Assembly: GCF_015230015.1 (NCBI RefSeq)
Contig: NZ_JAAKZC010000011.1
Coordinates: 1-64,000, forward strand
From: Campylobacter concisus
GTDB taxonomy: Bacteria; Campylobacterota; Campylobacteria; Campylobacterales; Campylobacteraceae
DNA: 64,000 nt
Direction of reading: 5' to 3'
Of the stretch, positions 44,429 through 53,813 are shown in pieces (position 1 is the stretch's first letter; every line of letters begins with the position of its first letter). The notes beneath the pieces were generated by a model, which made no database searches, was not told the DNA's origin, and was given only the letters and a program-made list of their open reading frames with translations. The position numbers and the translations under genes are program-made.

Positions 44429-44992
44429 TTACGCATTATCTGAACGACTTTTCCAGTGTTCAGTTCTTTGAGTAGCAAATACCTCTCTATCTATTTCACT
44501 ATCTTTGTTTTTATCATGAAGTATAGCATCGTTTCCTTTGCCTCTATGTTCTTCCCGCTTGAGTTCCGCCAATGGAGCATCGGACTTCTGGCCAATATGA
44601 TGAAGCTCTATAGGCTTGCCGTCTTTATCAAGAGGTGCCTTGCCTTCTTGCATGCGTTCTTTATTGGTTCTACCAAATTCATCTTTTTGATCCATATCTA
44701 TATCATTTCTTATTAGGCATTTTTGACCATTTACTTCCGCCTCTATGAGCCCTGCATTTTTATATATCTCAGCCTCTTCTTGTGAGCCTATGGCATCTAT
44801 TATTTCATCAGACCAACCAGTCTCTGCCTTTAGCTGTTCTTTATATTCATCTGTCATAGGAGTTAGTTTATCTCTTTGGCTAACTAACGGCTTATCTATA
44901 TCTACACTTTTATCTACCTCCACATTTTTTAAAATATCAGGTTTTGTCACCTCTTTACCTATGTCTTTTAACGCCAATGCTTCCACTGCCAT
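44429..44992 (-). CDS. LHH-family HNH nuclease, toxin-like
   Basis: 187 residues. The C-terminal part KPIELHHIGQKSDAPLAELK, then HRGKGNDAILHD, is the LHH subfamily of HNH/EndoVII-type nucleases found at the ends of polymorphic toxins. The N-terminal 100 residues are charged and could be a delivery or docking region. Its start shares one base with the stop of the HerA-type ATPase, so the two are coupled. Confidence 0.7.
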   Translation of the reverse strand: MAVEALALKDIGKEVTKPDILKNVEVDKSVDIDKPLVSQRDKLTPMTDEYKEQLKAETGWSDEIIDAIGSQEEAEIYKNAGLIEAEVNGQKCLIRNDIDMDQKDEFGRTNKERMQEGKAPLDKDGKPIELHHIGQKSDAPLAELKREEHRGKGNDAILHDKNKDSEIDREVFATQRTEHWKSRSDNA

Positions 44993-47900
44993 TATAAGCC
45001 TCCTTTTCTTATAAATTCATTCCAAACATAAGGCAAATCATTTAGTTCTCTGTTCCTTAAACCTATTTCATTTATCACGCATTGAAGTATTAGTGTTTGA
45101 TAAGCTTCTAATTCACTATCTAAACATAAATTTGTAGCGATAGCTTCAGATAAATTACTAATATCCTTAGTCTCATACGCAGCTTCTCTTACTGCCTCGC
45201 TTGCGTTTTTAAACAACTCGGTTATGATAGTTCGCACGCCTTTAAGGTCTTTTGGCGGCTTGTTCTCTTTTGCCAAAGTTAAAATCTTAGCTTTAATACT
45301 TGATCTAAGAGGAGAGGTAAGCACCTTGCCCCACAGATGACTCAAGTCAAATTCAGCTCTTTTGTCTACAAAATTAGACAAAAGAGCTTTAATGAGTTCG
45401 TTTTTTAACTCGTTGTCAATTCCGCTTGAGTATTTTAAGCTTTCTGGTTTTTGAAATTTTATTTCATTGGCTTCAAATTTATCTACCTTACATAGTACTG
45501 CTTCTATCCAGTCGTTTTGATAAACAGCTGCTACGCCTTTTGGAAATTTTACTATATCGACTATTTGCTCATCGGTTAAGCCAGCTGCTTTGCCTATTAG
45601 TTCTCTATCGTTAAAATCTGGCGTTCTCATAATGATCTTTGTGTTTGTATTGCGAATTACTGACATATCAAGCAGTCCTGGGGATTGATCAGCTATGATA
45701 AAACCTTGCCCATATGTTCTCATTTCAGCTATTGAGTTTGCAAGCATTTCAACCGATTTACCAAGTAGATTAGAACTTTCGGACGATTGTTCTGTAGACG
45801 TTCGTTTGAGTAAGTTATGTGCCTCTTCTAAAACGCAGATGTGCTTTAATTCAGAATTTATATCTCCCTTGGCTATTCTATATTCGCTTAGCTTCATTAC
45901 CAATATACCCATTATCAGAGCTTTAGTTTCCATTGAGCCAACTCTGCTTAGATCAACTATGACATTTTCGTCAAAAAGCCTATCGTCGCTTATATCATCA
46001 CTTGAAAAAATGAGCCCATTAAGTCCATTTGTAAGGCTTTCGAGCCTGGTTACCAACGCGCCTTTATAATTGCCTTTATTTTCATCCGAGTATTCTGAGG
46101 CATTGATAATTTCAATGACATTTTGCATAACATCCATAAAGTTTGGAAAAAGCTCTTTGTCTATCTTGTTTTCGGATAATGATAAATCCCAGCCAGCATT
46201 TTCATATGACTTTTCAATGGCTTTTTTAAGCACGGCAGGCATTGCCGCATACATAGGCCAGCATACGTTAAATATCTCCACAAGCCTATCAAGATGCTCT
46301 AATATATGTATTTCTGAAGTAAATTTAAAAGGATTTATGCGCAAGAGCGGAGTTAAATTAGGATTCGTCCCATATACGCTTACGCCTTTATCATTTCCAA
46401 ATACATGTTTATACTCACCTTTTGCGGACTCTATAACTAAAAATTTAACGTTTTTTTCTCTTGCTTCGTCTAGTATTTTATAGATTGTGTTTGATTTGCC
46501 ACTTCCTGTTGATCCAGTTATAAAAGTATGTCCACTAAGGCTATTTAAATCCAAATTTACGAGGCTTTCATAGCTTTTACCCATATGATAAATTTGACCA
46601 AGTTTTATATTTCTAGTATTTTTTGTTTCGCTTATTACTTCTCTGCCAAAGCTTGCTAAATTTTTTACACCAAAGCCAGCTACGCTTCTTTCCGGAAATC
46701 CTGCATGAATAGCAAGCTCTTTACTAGTTACCAAAGATGAGCTTTGCACCTCTTTGCCTTCAAAATTTATCAAGGGGTGACAAAGCTTTCTTATGTATTC
46801 TTTGGCATTTATTAAATTCTCGTCTCTCCAAGTCGTTATAGATGAGCTTTCGATACCAGAATTCTCACCTCTTATTATAGATTGATACGAGGCGGCTACG
46901 GTCTTTGAGTCTATCTCGTTATCAGCTATGGCGTATGCTGCTACGTTCCACATACCCACATCATTTGCAGCTTGTAAGCGCTCTAGTTGCAAGTCTATCT
47001 TCTTTAGAATTTCGCTTATAGCCTTGTTTTCAAATTTTATTTGTATAGATTTTGAAGTTCCTTTTGTTTCTGAATCTGAAAAGCCATTTGTGTCTGAAAC
47101 AGTATTAGTTTCGCCAGTAGTTTTAGTTTTGCTTTCTGTTTGACTATAGCTTTCACTAGTGTTAGTGCTAACCGATTTGTTAACGCCAAAAAAACCAATG
47201 CCTAAATTCCCACCAGAAGTTTCCGAATTACTTACTGACGTAGTATCTGTTGTGCTTAAGGTATTTGCTATACTAGTATTTATAGCCTCAGATATGCTTT
47301 GAGAGTAGCTTTGCGTCACACTTTTGCTTTCATTTTCTCCAAAAGTTAGGTCAGTAGTTTCAAAAGGTTTTATAGCCGAATATAAATTCTCATAATTTCT
47401 TTGTAAATTTAAAAGATTGTTATTTGAAATAGGATCAGCTACTATCATTAGCGTATATTGTTCGCCATGCATAGCATCTGCCACTCGTTCTATACCCTGG
47501 ATAAATCTATATTCCGCTGATTTTTCCGCCCTTAATCCTGCTATTCCAGTTATAGCTGATACACTTTTTTGAGTATTCTCATTTTTGCCTCTTTCAAAAA
47601 TATTTGCTTCAAGCTCGACTAAGTCTTTTTTATTTAGCACTATGGCATTTTTGTCTTTCATGTTTTCATATTGACTAAAAACAATACCAGGAAAATTTCC
47701 ATTTAAACTCTTATAAAGAAGCTCAGAAGCCTGGCTGGGATTTCTGTCAAAGCTTTTTACACCGATGTAATAATCTATCTTTTCTTTGTTACTATTTATT
47801 ATAAACACCAAAGAAGCATTTACTGATGCTACAGACTGAAATACACTTACAAGCTTGTCTCTTGTGTCTTCACTTTTATCAAATACAAATTGTTCAAGTT

Positions 47901-48066
47901 TATAAAAACGCGAAATTTTATTTATTTCGGAACTACTTATATTGTTCCTAGCTTGCACTATAGGATAATCATTTAAAACTGTAAGATATTTTTTATTTAC
48001 TATATTATCAGCTATATTTAGAGCTTGCAAAAGATCTGTTTCTTTATATTTAACCAAATTTTCCAT
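44992..48066 (-). CDS. HerA/FtsK-type ATPase with Ser/Thr-rich insert
   Basis: 1024 residues. An N-terminal domain of about 230 residues is followed by a low-complexity Ser/Thr-rich stretch (246-340, for example TNTSESYSQTESKTKTTGET). A HerA/VirB4-like motor comes next, with Walker A GSTGSGKS at 518-525 and Walker B HICVLEEAH, then a conserved GQGFIIADQSPGLLD sensor region. HerA-type ATPases pump DNA or proteins and work with nucleases in defence. Direct coupling to the LHH nuclease gene suggests they act together. Confidence 0.75.
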   Translation of the reverse strand: MENLVKYKETDLLQALNIADNIVNKKYLTVLNDYPIVQARNNISSSEINKISRFYKLEQFVFDKSEDTRDKLVSVFQSVASVNASLVFIINSNKEKIDYYIGVKSFDRNPSQASELLYKSLNGNFPGIVFSQYENMKDKNAIVLNKKDLVELEANIFERGKNENTQKSVSAITGIAGLRAEKSAEYRFIQGIERVADAMHGEQYTLMIVADPISNNNLLNLQRNYENLYSAIKPFETTDLTFGENESKSVTQSYSQSISEAINTSIANTLSTTDTTSVSNSETSGGNLGIGFFGVNKSVSTNTSESYSQTESKTKTTGETNTVSDTNGFSDSETKGTSKSIQIKFENKAISEILKKIDLQLERLQAANDVGMWNVAAYAIADNEIDSKTVAASYQSIIRGENSGIESSSITTWRDENLINAKEYIRKLCHPLINFEGKEVQSSSLVTSKELAIHAGFPERSVAGFGVKNLASFGREVISETKNTRNIKLGQIYHMGKSYESLVNLDLNSLSGHTFITGSTGSGKSNTIYKILDEAREKNVKFLVIESAKGEYKHVFGNDKGVSVYGTNPNLTPLLRINPFKFTSEIHILEHLDRLVEIFNVCWPMYAAMPAVLKKAIEKSYENAGWDLSLSENKIDKELFPNFMDVMQNVIEIINASEYSDENKGNYKGALVTRLESLTNGLNGLIFSSDDISDDRLFDENVIVDLSRVGSMETKALIMGILVMKLSEYRIAKGDINSELKHICVLEEAHNLLKRTSTEQSSESSNLLGKSVEMLANSIAEMRTYGQGFIIADQSPGLLDMSVIRNTNTKIIMRTPDFNDRELIGKAAGLTDEQIVDIVKFPKGVAAVYQNDWIEAVLCKVDKFEANEIKFQKPESLKYSSGIDNELKNELIKALLSNFVDKRAEFDLSHLWGKVLTSPLRSSIKAKILTLAKENKPPKDLKGVRTIITELFKNASEAVREAAYETKDISNLSEAIATNLCLDSELEAYQTLILQCVINEIGLRNRELNDLPYVWNEFIRKGGL

Positions 48067-48081
48067 TTATTTTCTCCTATT

Positions 48082-48495
48082 TTAAAAAAAGAATATTAAT
48101 GCTATCACTACAGCAATAGTGCCAGCTGCTACATAAATCAGAGTATTATCTTTTTTCTTATGTTCTATCTTGCCTTGTTTTTGATCCTTTTTGGTAAATA
48201 AATGGTCTGACATTTTCATAAGCAAAGTAATCCGTTCTTTTGAAAAATTGTTTTCTATCTTTCCTACTTGCCTTGCATAGTAGTTTGCATCCCATTTTTT
48301 TACATCATCTAAAAGTAATTCTCCATCGTGGTCTACAAAAAGACTATCTTTATTTATGCCATTAGATAGACAATAATCCAAATATTCTGTTATATCTTTT
48401 GAACTTGATCTCCTTGAAAATATAACAAAAAATATACTTCTTATCTCGCCTATATTTTTATTTTTTACACTTTCTTTAAAACTATTTGAAACCAT
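48082..48495 (-). CDS. Small tail-anchored membrane protein
   Basis: 137 residues with a soluble helical part and one C-terminal membrane segment (TLIYVAAGTIAVVIALIFFF) ending the protein. It lies between the HerA-type ATPase and the dynamin-like genes in the same operon, so it may anchor one of them to the inner membrane. No family is recognised. Confidence 0.55.
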   Translation of the reverse strand: MVSNSFKESVKNKNIGEIRSIFFVIFSRRSSSKDITEYLDYCLSNGINKDSLFVDHDGELLLDDVKKWDANYYARQVGKIENNFSKERITLLMKMSDHLFTKKDQKQGKIEHKKKDNTLIYVAAGTIAVVIALIFFF

Positions 48496-48505
48496 TTTGT
48501 GCTCC

Positions 48506-50821
48506 TTAAATTTCTAAAATTCGATCTAATTTGCGGTTAAAATCATCTAACCACTTAATGTTTTTATTCTCTAGCACTACAGCCTCTTCTAGCTTGTCTT
48601 TATTTTTTAGAAGATGTATTTGCTTTCTGGTGTTGTTTCTTATGGCTTTTTTAAGTTTTTTGATGTCATCAAGAAATTTATCTTTAAATATTTTTGCACT
48701 TTCTGAGATTGTATTTTTAACACCATCTATATCCGCAGAAAAGTTTTTATAGATATCTTGAAGTACTTCATCTGCAAAAATTTCTGGGTTAAAAGTATCT
48801 TTTTCTGTTGTATATGTATGAATTTTATATTCATCGTCAAACCATGTCCAAGGTTTAAACAATGATTTATTTTTATTACCAGTATGATAAGTATGCTCTT
48901 CTTTGATTGTTTTTTTAAGCGATTCAAATGTGTTGTTTATATCTAAGTTTATGTCTACTATAGACTCAACCGAGATTTCATTCACAAATGCTTTACCAAA
49001 ATTTGAACTTTCTGAAATAATGGAATTTGCATAATTTTTATACTCTTCATACATCTCATCTATATCTTTTAAAAGACCAAGATTGATATTGTCGTTTATC
49101 TGGGCTATAAATTTCGTTCTAAAATGTTCAAGCTGATCTTTAACGGCATTAAGATATAGTTTTGCTTCAGTTTCCTCCATATCATTTCCCGCAGAAGATA
49201 GCTCACCTATAATTTTACTAAAGTCTTTCCTTTCTTTATCTAAAAATTTATTTGCACTTTTTGTGAAGTTAAATTTATTTATATTTTGCTCTATGGCCTT
49301 GGCTCTATGCCCGTCTTCTAATTTTTGTTCGATAAACTCTAATGTTTTTATAACTTCATCTCTGTTTTTTTCGTTTTTGCTGATATTTTTTATACTCTTT
49401 GCCTTAATCGCTTTGGCTTCTATAAAATTTTTAAAAGTATTGATAGATAACTTTATCTTTTGTCTAATAGCATATTTTTCTACATATTCATTTATAGCTA
49501 TCTCAAGAGCTGGTACACCACTACATATATCAGCAAAAGTCAAATTATCATTTTTATCTTTAGCGGCTTTTATAAGGGTATCTAATATTTTTCTCCCTTC
49601 GTTTGATAATGGGGCAAATTGGTATAGGTGCCTTTCTTCATTTTGAATAAAACGTCTTCCTTTTGTATCCAAAAAGTCATTTTCATCATCGCTAAGCGAA
49701 AAATTACTGTCTTTCTTTAATCTAACGATTCTTGAAAGATAAGCAGATATAGGAAAAATCTTAGGATTGTCTATACCAAAATTTTTCAAATACTCTCTCA
49801 GTGTTTTAACAGCCGTATATGCATTTTCGCCTTTTTGGGTGTCCAGAGCATCAACTCTATTTAAAACGAATATAAATCTATCTTTTGATTGAATTCCTGA
49901 TTTTTTCATCTCTTGTGCTATGTCACTCAGTAAATTTTTATCATCATTTACTTGAAGTTGAGTAGCATTTAGCACGTAAAGTATCATAGGTTTATAAATT
50001 TTCCCTATTAGCTTGTAAGTGTGTTGTTTGTGAGTCTCATTAGCACTGTTATTTGGTCCTGGAGTATCACTTAAAACCACTCTTAAACCATACTCTTTTA
50101 TATTTGGTATATTGCCAAATAGTCTTAGATCACTTACATCACTATTGCTATTTAGCTCATCTAATATTTTAGGACTAGCAACTTTATCATTGCATATGAA
50201 TTTTCCATTTTTATTGTAGGCGCTTACTCTAAACTCGTGTTTAGTTTTATCGTTGTAAATTTTGGCTACTACTGCGGTAGTGGCAGCATTTCTGGCAGGT
50301 AATAGATCTTGGTGAAGTATGGCGTTTAATAAGGTTGATTTACCTGAGCTCATAGTGGCTACCACGCCTATCTCTTCTTCATCTCCTAGTGCATTACTAA
50401 AATTTTCTTTTAGCTCTTTTGTTTTTAGTTCCTCATATGGTGAGTTTTTCTGCATTTCGTCAAAAAGAGCTCTTAGCTGTCTAACTCTTTCTTCTGACGA
50501 CTTTACGTTGACATCTTTTTGAACAAGGTTGATCTTAATACTAGAATTTTCTTCACAAAATTTATCCTTTACATTTTCAAGATCTCTATAGTCGGAAGGT
50601 AAACCAAAAAACTCGACTTCATATTCATCGTCATTTTCTACATTATGTAATTTTTGGAAAAAGTCACCAACCCAATCTTGTAAAAATGACTTATCAGGAT
50701 CACCCCAACACCTTAAAAAATCATCCTTCTTGCTTACATCCTTTCCGTCAATTTCACATTTTGTGCATCCAGAAAAAGGATTATGCTCCAAATATACTTT
50801 TGCCACTTCAGTAACCTCCAT
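48506..50821 (-). CDS. Dynamin-like GTPase, long partner
   Basis: 771 residues. After an N-terminal domain of about 145 residues with several Cys, the GTPase domain shows G1 ATMSSGKST (155-163), G3 SDTPG (251-255) and G4 NRVD (321-324). The remaining 380 residues are helical, as in dynamin stalks. The first residues (HNPFSGCTKCEIDGKDV) are unusual. The start overlaps the second GTPase gene by 14 bases. Bacterial dynamin-like proteins often work as unequal pairs that remodel membranes. Confidence 0.8.
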   Translation of the reverse strand: MEVTEVAKVYLEHNPFSGCTKCEIDGKDVSKKDDFLRCWGDPDKSFLQDWVGDFFQKLHNVENDDEYEVEFFGLPSDYRDLENVKDKFCEENSSIKINLVQKDVNVKSSEERVRQLRALFDEMQKNSPYEELKTKELKENFSNALGDEEEIGVVATMSSGKSTLLNAILHQDLLPARNAATTAVVAKIYNDKTKHEFRVSAYNKNGKFICNDKVASPKILDELNSNSDVSDLRLFGNIPNIKEYGLRVVLSDTPGPNNSANETHKQHTYKLIGKIYKPMILYVLNATQLQVNDDKNLLSDIAQEMKKSGIQSKDRFIFVLNRVDALDTQKGENAYTAVKTLREYLKNFGIDNPKIFPISAYLSRIVRLKKDSNFSLSDDENDFLDTKGRRFIQNEERHLYQFAPLSNEGRKILDTLIKAAKDKNDNLTFADICSGVPALEIAINEYVEKYAIRQKIKLSINTFKNFIEAKAIKAKSIKNISKNEKNRDEVIKTLEFIEQKLEDGHRAKAIEQNINKFNFTKSANKFLDKERKDFSKIIGELSSAGNDMEETEAKLYLNAVKDQLEHFRTKFIAQINDNINLGLLKDIDEMYEEYKNYANSIISESSNFGKAFVNEISVESIVDINLDINNTFESLKKTIKEEHTYHTGNKNKSLFKPWTWFDDEYKIHTYTTEKDTFNPEIFADEVLQDIYKNFSADIDGVKNTISESAKIFKDKFLDDIKKLKKAIRNNTRKQIHLLKNKDKLEEAVVLENKNIKWLDDFNRKLDRILEI

Positions 50822-52256
50822 TTATAATTTTTTCTATACTATGAAAATCTGTATTTTTTAAAGCACTGGATATTTCTTCTTTAAAATATTCCTTTGCATC
50901 AATTTTTATTTTGAAATTTTTTAGATGGGTATTTTTTTCTTCTGCAAATTTTCTTAGGAATATCAGAAAATCATCAACTTCATTTTCGCTAAATTTATAT
51001 GCCGTATTGTCCAAAGCCATTTTAAATAGTCTTGCAGCTTTTGTAGATGTTGCTATCAATATCGGATCTACAAAACCTATGTTTTGTATAAATTTTTTTG
51101 CATTTTTTATAATCTCGTCAAGGCTTTCTCTTTGTGTATCAATGGCATCTATCTTGTTTAGTACGAATAGTATTTGAATATTTTTGTTTTTTGTTATTTC
51201 AAATATTTGTTTTAAAAGATCAAGCAAATCATTGGTTTCAGCATACATAGCATTGATAAGAAAAATAACTACATCAAGCTTAGTATCTTTTAAAAAATTT
51301 AGAGTTATTTTTTTGTGCTCTTCATCAGATGAAAAATTTGTACCAGGAGTATCATGAATAGCTACAACTTGATTATGATTAAAAATATTTTTTAAATTTC
51401 CTTCAAAAACTATTCTGTCTATATTATTATCATCATTCCATATTTTAGCCGTATTTCTATCACTTGAGATTTTAGTCTTTGCGACTTTATTTTTATACAA
51501 TGCAACTCCACTAATGTCATTAAAATCATCATTGTCATATATGGAAGTTATCTTCGCCGTGCAGGCAGCCTGAGTTTCAGGAAGGATTTCATTTCCTAAA
51601 AGTGCGTTTATAAAGGTTGATTTGCCAGAACTCATTGTAGATATAACTGCAACATGTCTTATGCCTAAAAGCTCATGTTTTAATATTTTTATAATAGCCA
51701 TTACTTCAAATTTTATGCTTTCTTGCAGATACTTAAAACTACCAGCAGAATTATAAAGATCAAGCAATATATCAATTTTTTTATTTTTTATTGAAAACAA
51801 TATTTTTTCTAAATGATTGGCAATTTCTAAGTCTAAAGTAAATTTTTTTCTAGTAAAGTTTATCCATTTAGATATATTAAAATTATACGTAAGAGATAAA
51901 ATATAGCCACTTTCTAAAATTAAAGTATATAAAGGCATCAAATTTTCAATCACTGTGCAAAATTTATCGGTTGTTTTATCGCCTTTTATTGACCTATTAA
52001 CCTTATCAAGTTTAAGTTTTGATTTTATATCCAATAGATATTCATTAAACCCAGTGGTATTACTAAATTCTTTTGTTAATTCACAAAGCATATTGAAATA
52101 AAGGCTTTTATATTTATATGGTAATGAGGAAAAATTAGCTATATCTCTAATCTTGGCGAATCTGTAAAGTGTGATGGCTATATAGAGATTACAATCCTTA
52201 TAAGAATTAAGACTACTTAATCTATTTGCTGTATCACATAAAGATCTTTTACTCAC
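50808..52256 (-). CDS. Dynamin-like GTPase, short partner
   Basis: 482 residues. A helical N-terminal region of 200 residues precedes a GTPase domain with G1 STMSSGKST (206-214), G3 HDTPG (301-305) and G4 NKID (367-370). The G1 and G3 surroundings resemble those of the longer partner, so the two are paralogues. The C-terminal stalk is very short, which suggests it functions as a heteromer with the long partner. Confidence 0.8.
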   Translation of the reverse strand: MSKRSLCDTANRLSSLNSYKDCNLYIAITLYRFAKIRDIANFSSLPYKYKSLYFNMLCELTKEFSNTTGFNEYLLDIKSKLKLDKVNRSIKGDKTTDKFCTVIENLMPLYTLILESGYILSLTYNFNISKWINFTRKKFTLDLEIANHLEKILFSIKNKKIDILLDLYNSAGSFKYLQESIKFEVMAIIKILKHELLGIRHVAVISTMSSGKSTFINALLGNEILPETQAACTAKITSIYDNDDFNDISGVALYKNKVAKTKISSDRNTAKIWNDDNNIDRIVFEGNLKNIFNHNQVVAIHDTPGTNFSSDEEHKKITLNFLKDTKLDVVIFLINAMYAETNDLLDLLKQIFEITKNKNIQILFVLNKIDAIDTQRESLDEIIKNAKKFIQNIGFVDPILIATSTKAARLFKMALDNTAYKFSENEVDDFLIFLRKFAEEKNTHLKNFKIKIDAKEYFKEEISSALKNTDFHSIEKIINGGY

Positions 52257-52378
52257 TATATCCCCTTGTTTATATATTTATTAAAAATATATTTCTCTAT
52301 ATCGTCAAACCACTCAAAAAGTTTAATAAAAATTAAATAGTAATAAATTCATAAACAACCAGACTTCCTCTTTTGCCA

Positions 52379-52765
52379 CTATGCACTCTTTCCACCATAG
52401 TAGTTTTTATAAAACCTAGCTACATCTTTAAAAGTGAAGGCTAGCTCTTGTATAGAGCTGGCACCTTTTAACAAAATACTAGCTGTAAAAAATAAATCTT
52501 TAAGCTCCTCTTTATCTTTGGCCTGCTCTCCAACCATATTTGTGAGCATATATCTAAGCATAAACGAAAGATCGCTTAAAATTTGTAAATCATCATCTGT
52601 TTTTACAAACCTATAAACATCCAATCCTTGAGCGCTAAATTTAATGATATTTCTTGTGATAAACTCATCTTTAAAAAGTACAAGAGAAAGTTCATTTATA
52701 GCTTGATCTAGCTCATAAGACTTACCAAAAGCTTTTGCTCTTAAAAATTTATCATTAGTACTCAT
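52379..52765 (-). CDS. Small helical protein of the island
   Basis: 128 residues, all-helical pattern (DQAINELSLVLFKDEFITRN, LMLRYMLTNMVGEQAKD-like spacing), no membrane segment. It resembles a four-helix bundle such as the S23/AbiV type, but no motif proves it. It lies between the dynamin-like pair and the membrane-anchored first gene. Confidence 0.5.
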   Translation of the reverse strand: MSTNDKFLRAKAFGKSYELDQAINELSLVLFKDEFITRNIIKFSAQGLDVYRFVKTDDDLQILSDLSFMLRYMLTNMVGEQAKDKEELKDLFFTASILLKGASSIQELAFTFKDVARFYKNYYGGKSA

Positions 52766-52859
52766 CTTGCAGGCCCTAGCCTCTTTTTTATTGATATTTT
52801 TAAAAGGATTTGAGCCATTTCTTGCAAAATGCGAAAAAAGAGCTCGATATTAAAACCGA

Positions 52860-53459
52860 TCATGCAAAGGCCTTTTTAAAGTAGTCATTCTCATAAATTT
52901 CTATCCACTCATGCAAAATGTCCAAAACCACATCAATATCTTTCATCTCATTTATCTGGCGAAGCATGGTTACAAATTTATTATTAGCTTCGACTAACGC
53001 GTATATAAGTCCCGCTTGATGTGCATCTACTTTTAAAAAGCTATCCTCATCTTTTTTATCATCCCTTTTTTGCGTTATCTTTAGCAAGATATTGCTTAAG
53101 ACGTTGCTTAGGCTATCTAAAAAGCTAGTATCTCTTTTGCTGTTATTTACTAAGCAGATTAGGGCAAATTTATACTTTTCATCATCTTGGCTAAATTCTA
53201 TGACTTTAGCATTTTCAGCACCTATAAATTTTCTAAGACCACTTTCTTCAAGTATAGCAGGCAGTGCTCTTTGTAAATTTTCTATACCTGCATAAATTTC
53301 TAAAAATTTATCTTGCAAGGTGCTTTTATCTATCTCACCATTTGGATTTTGTGCGGATTTATTTAAATAATCGCAATAATGCTCACTCTCACTAAAATAT
53401 TTACCAAGCCCAAAACCAATAGCCCCAAGCGCCACGCCGCCTATGATGTATCTTAACAT
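52860..53459 (-). CDS. N-anchored membrane protein, first gene of the island operon
   Basis: 199 residues. One N-terminal Gly-rich membrane segment (YIIGGVALGAIGFGLGKYF) is followed by a cytosolic helical domain. It has a good ribosome binding site (AAAGGAG). It is the promoter-proximal gene of the minus-strand operon, 47 bases after the 16-bp motif. The function is unknown; it could recruit the GTPases to the membrane. Confidence 0.55.
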   Translation of the reverse strand: MLRYIIGGVALGAIGFGLGKYFSESEHYCDYLNKSAQNPNGEIDKSTLQDKFLEIYAGIENLQRALPAILEESGLRKFIGAENAKVIEFSQDDEKYKFALICLVNNSKRDTSFLDSLSNVLSNILLKITQKRDDKKDEDSFLKVDAHQAGLIYALVEANNKFVTMLRQINEMKDIDVVLDILHEWIEIYENDYFKKAFA

Positions 53460-53506
53460 TTACGCTCCTTTGATTTAATTTATGATGAAAATTTAACCTA
53501 GTGGCG

Positions 53507-53522
53507 TGACAGGTTGTGTCGC
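53507..53522 (-). promoter_or_regulatory. 16-bp motif, right end of the island
   Basis: On the minus strand this reads GCGACACAACCTGTCA, identical to 42214-42229, and it lies 47 bases before the start of the island operon at 53459. The two copies face inward. Confidence 0.6.
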
Positions 53523-53533
53523 AGATGATAAAT

Positions 53534-53662
53534 TTACCCTAAACCCACTGCGCACTTATGCTTTAGCTTCCTGCTATACCTACTTTTATCTTTTTTGACC
53601 CTTGTTGAAAGAGAAATTTCTCGCCTTATATGAGACAATATATTTTGATCTCGCTTTTGCAT
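53534..53662 (-). CDS. Small basic ArfA-like protein, copy B
   Basis: 42 residues (MQKRDQNILSHIRREISLST, then RVKKDKSRYSRKLKHKCA), with AAAGGA upstream. It shares the RV-KKxK-Y-RKxKH pattern with the frame at 21045-21182 and resembles the ArfA ribosome-rescue core. It ends 11 bases before the 16-bp motif of the island. Confidence 0.45.
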   Translation of the reverse strand: MQKRDQNILSHIRREISLSTRVKKDKSRYSRKLKHKCAVGLG

Positions 53663-53782
53663 TTTTTATCCTTTAAATTTATTTTTTAACAAATAGGCGA
53701 AATTCTACAAATTTGCAGCGTCAAATGCTGACACTTAAGTGCCCATTTTGCGTGCCCCAGCTAGCTAAAACTTCTTTTAGAG

Positions 53783-53788
53783 TATAAT
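53783..53788 (+). promoter_or_regulatory. -10 box of the second cas6 gene
   Basis: TATAAT in TTTTAGAGTATAATTTT lies 25 bases before the ATG at 53814, giving cas6 copy 2 a promoter of its own. Confidence 0.55.
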
Positions 53789-53813
53789 TTTAAAAAATAT
53801 CTCAAAGGCAACC

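Noticed and set aside
42214-53522. The 16-bp inverted pair as transposon end repeats
   Set aside because: There is no transposase inside, no target duplication is visible, and each copy sits at a promoter distance from a gene start, so a regulatory site is more likely.
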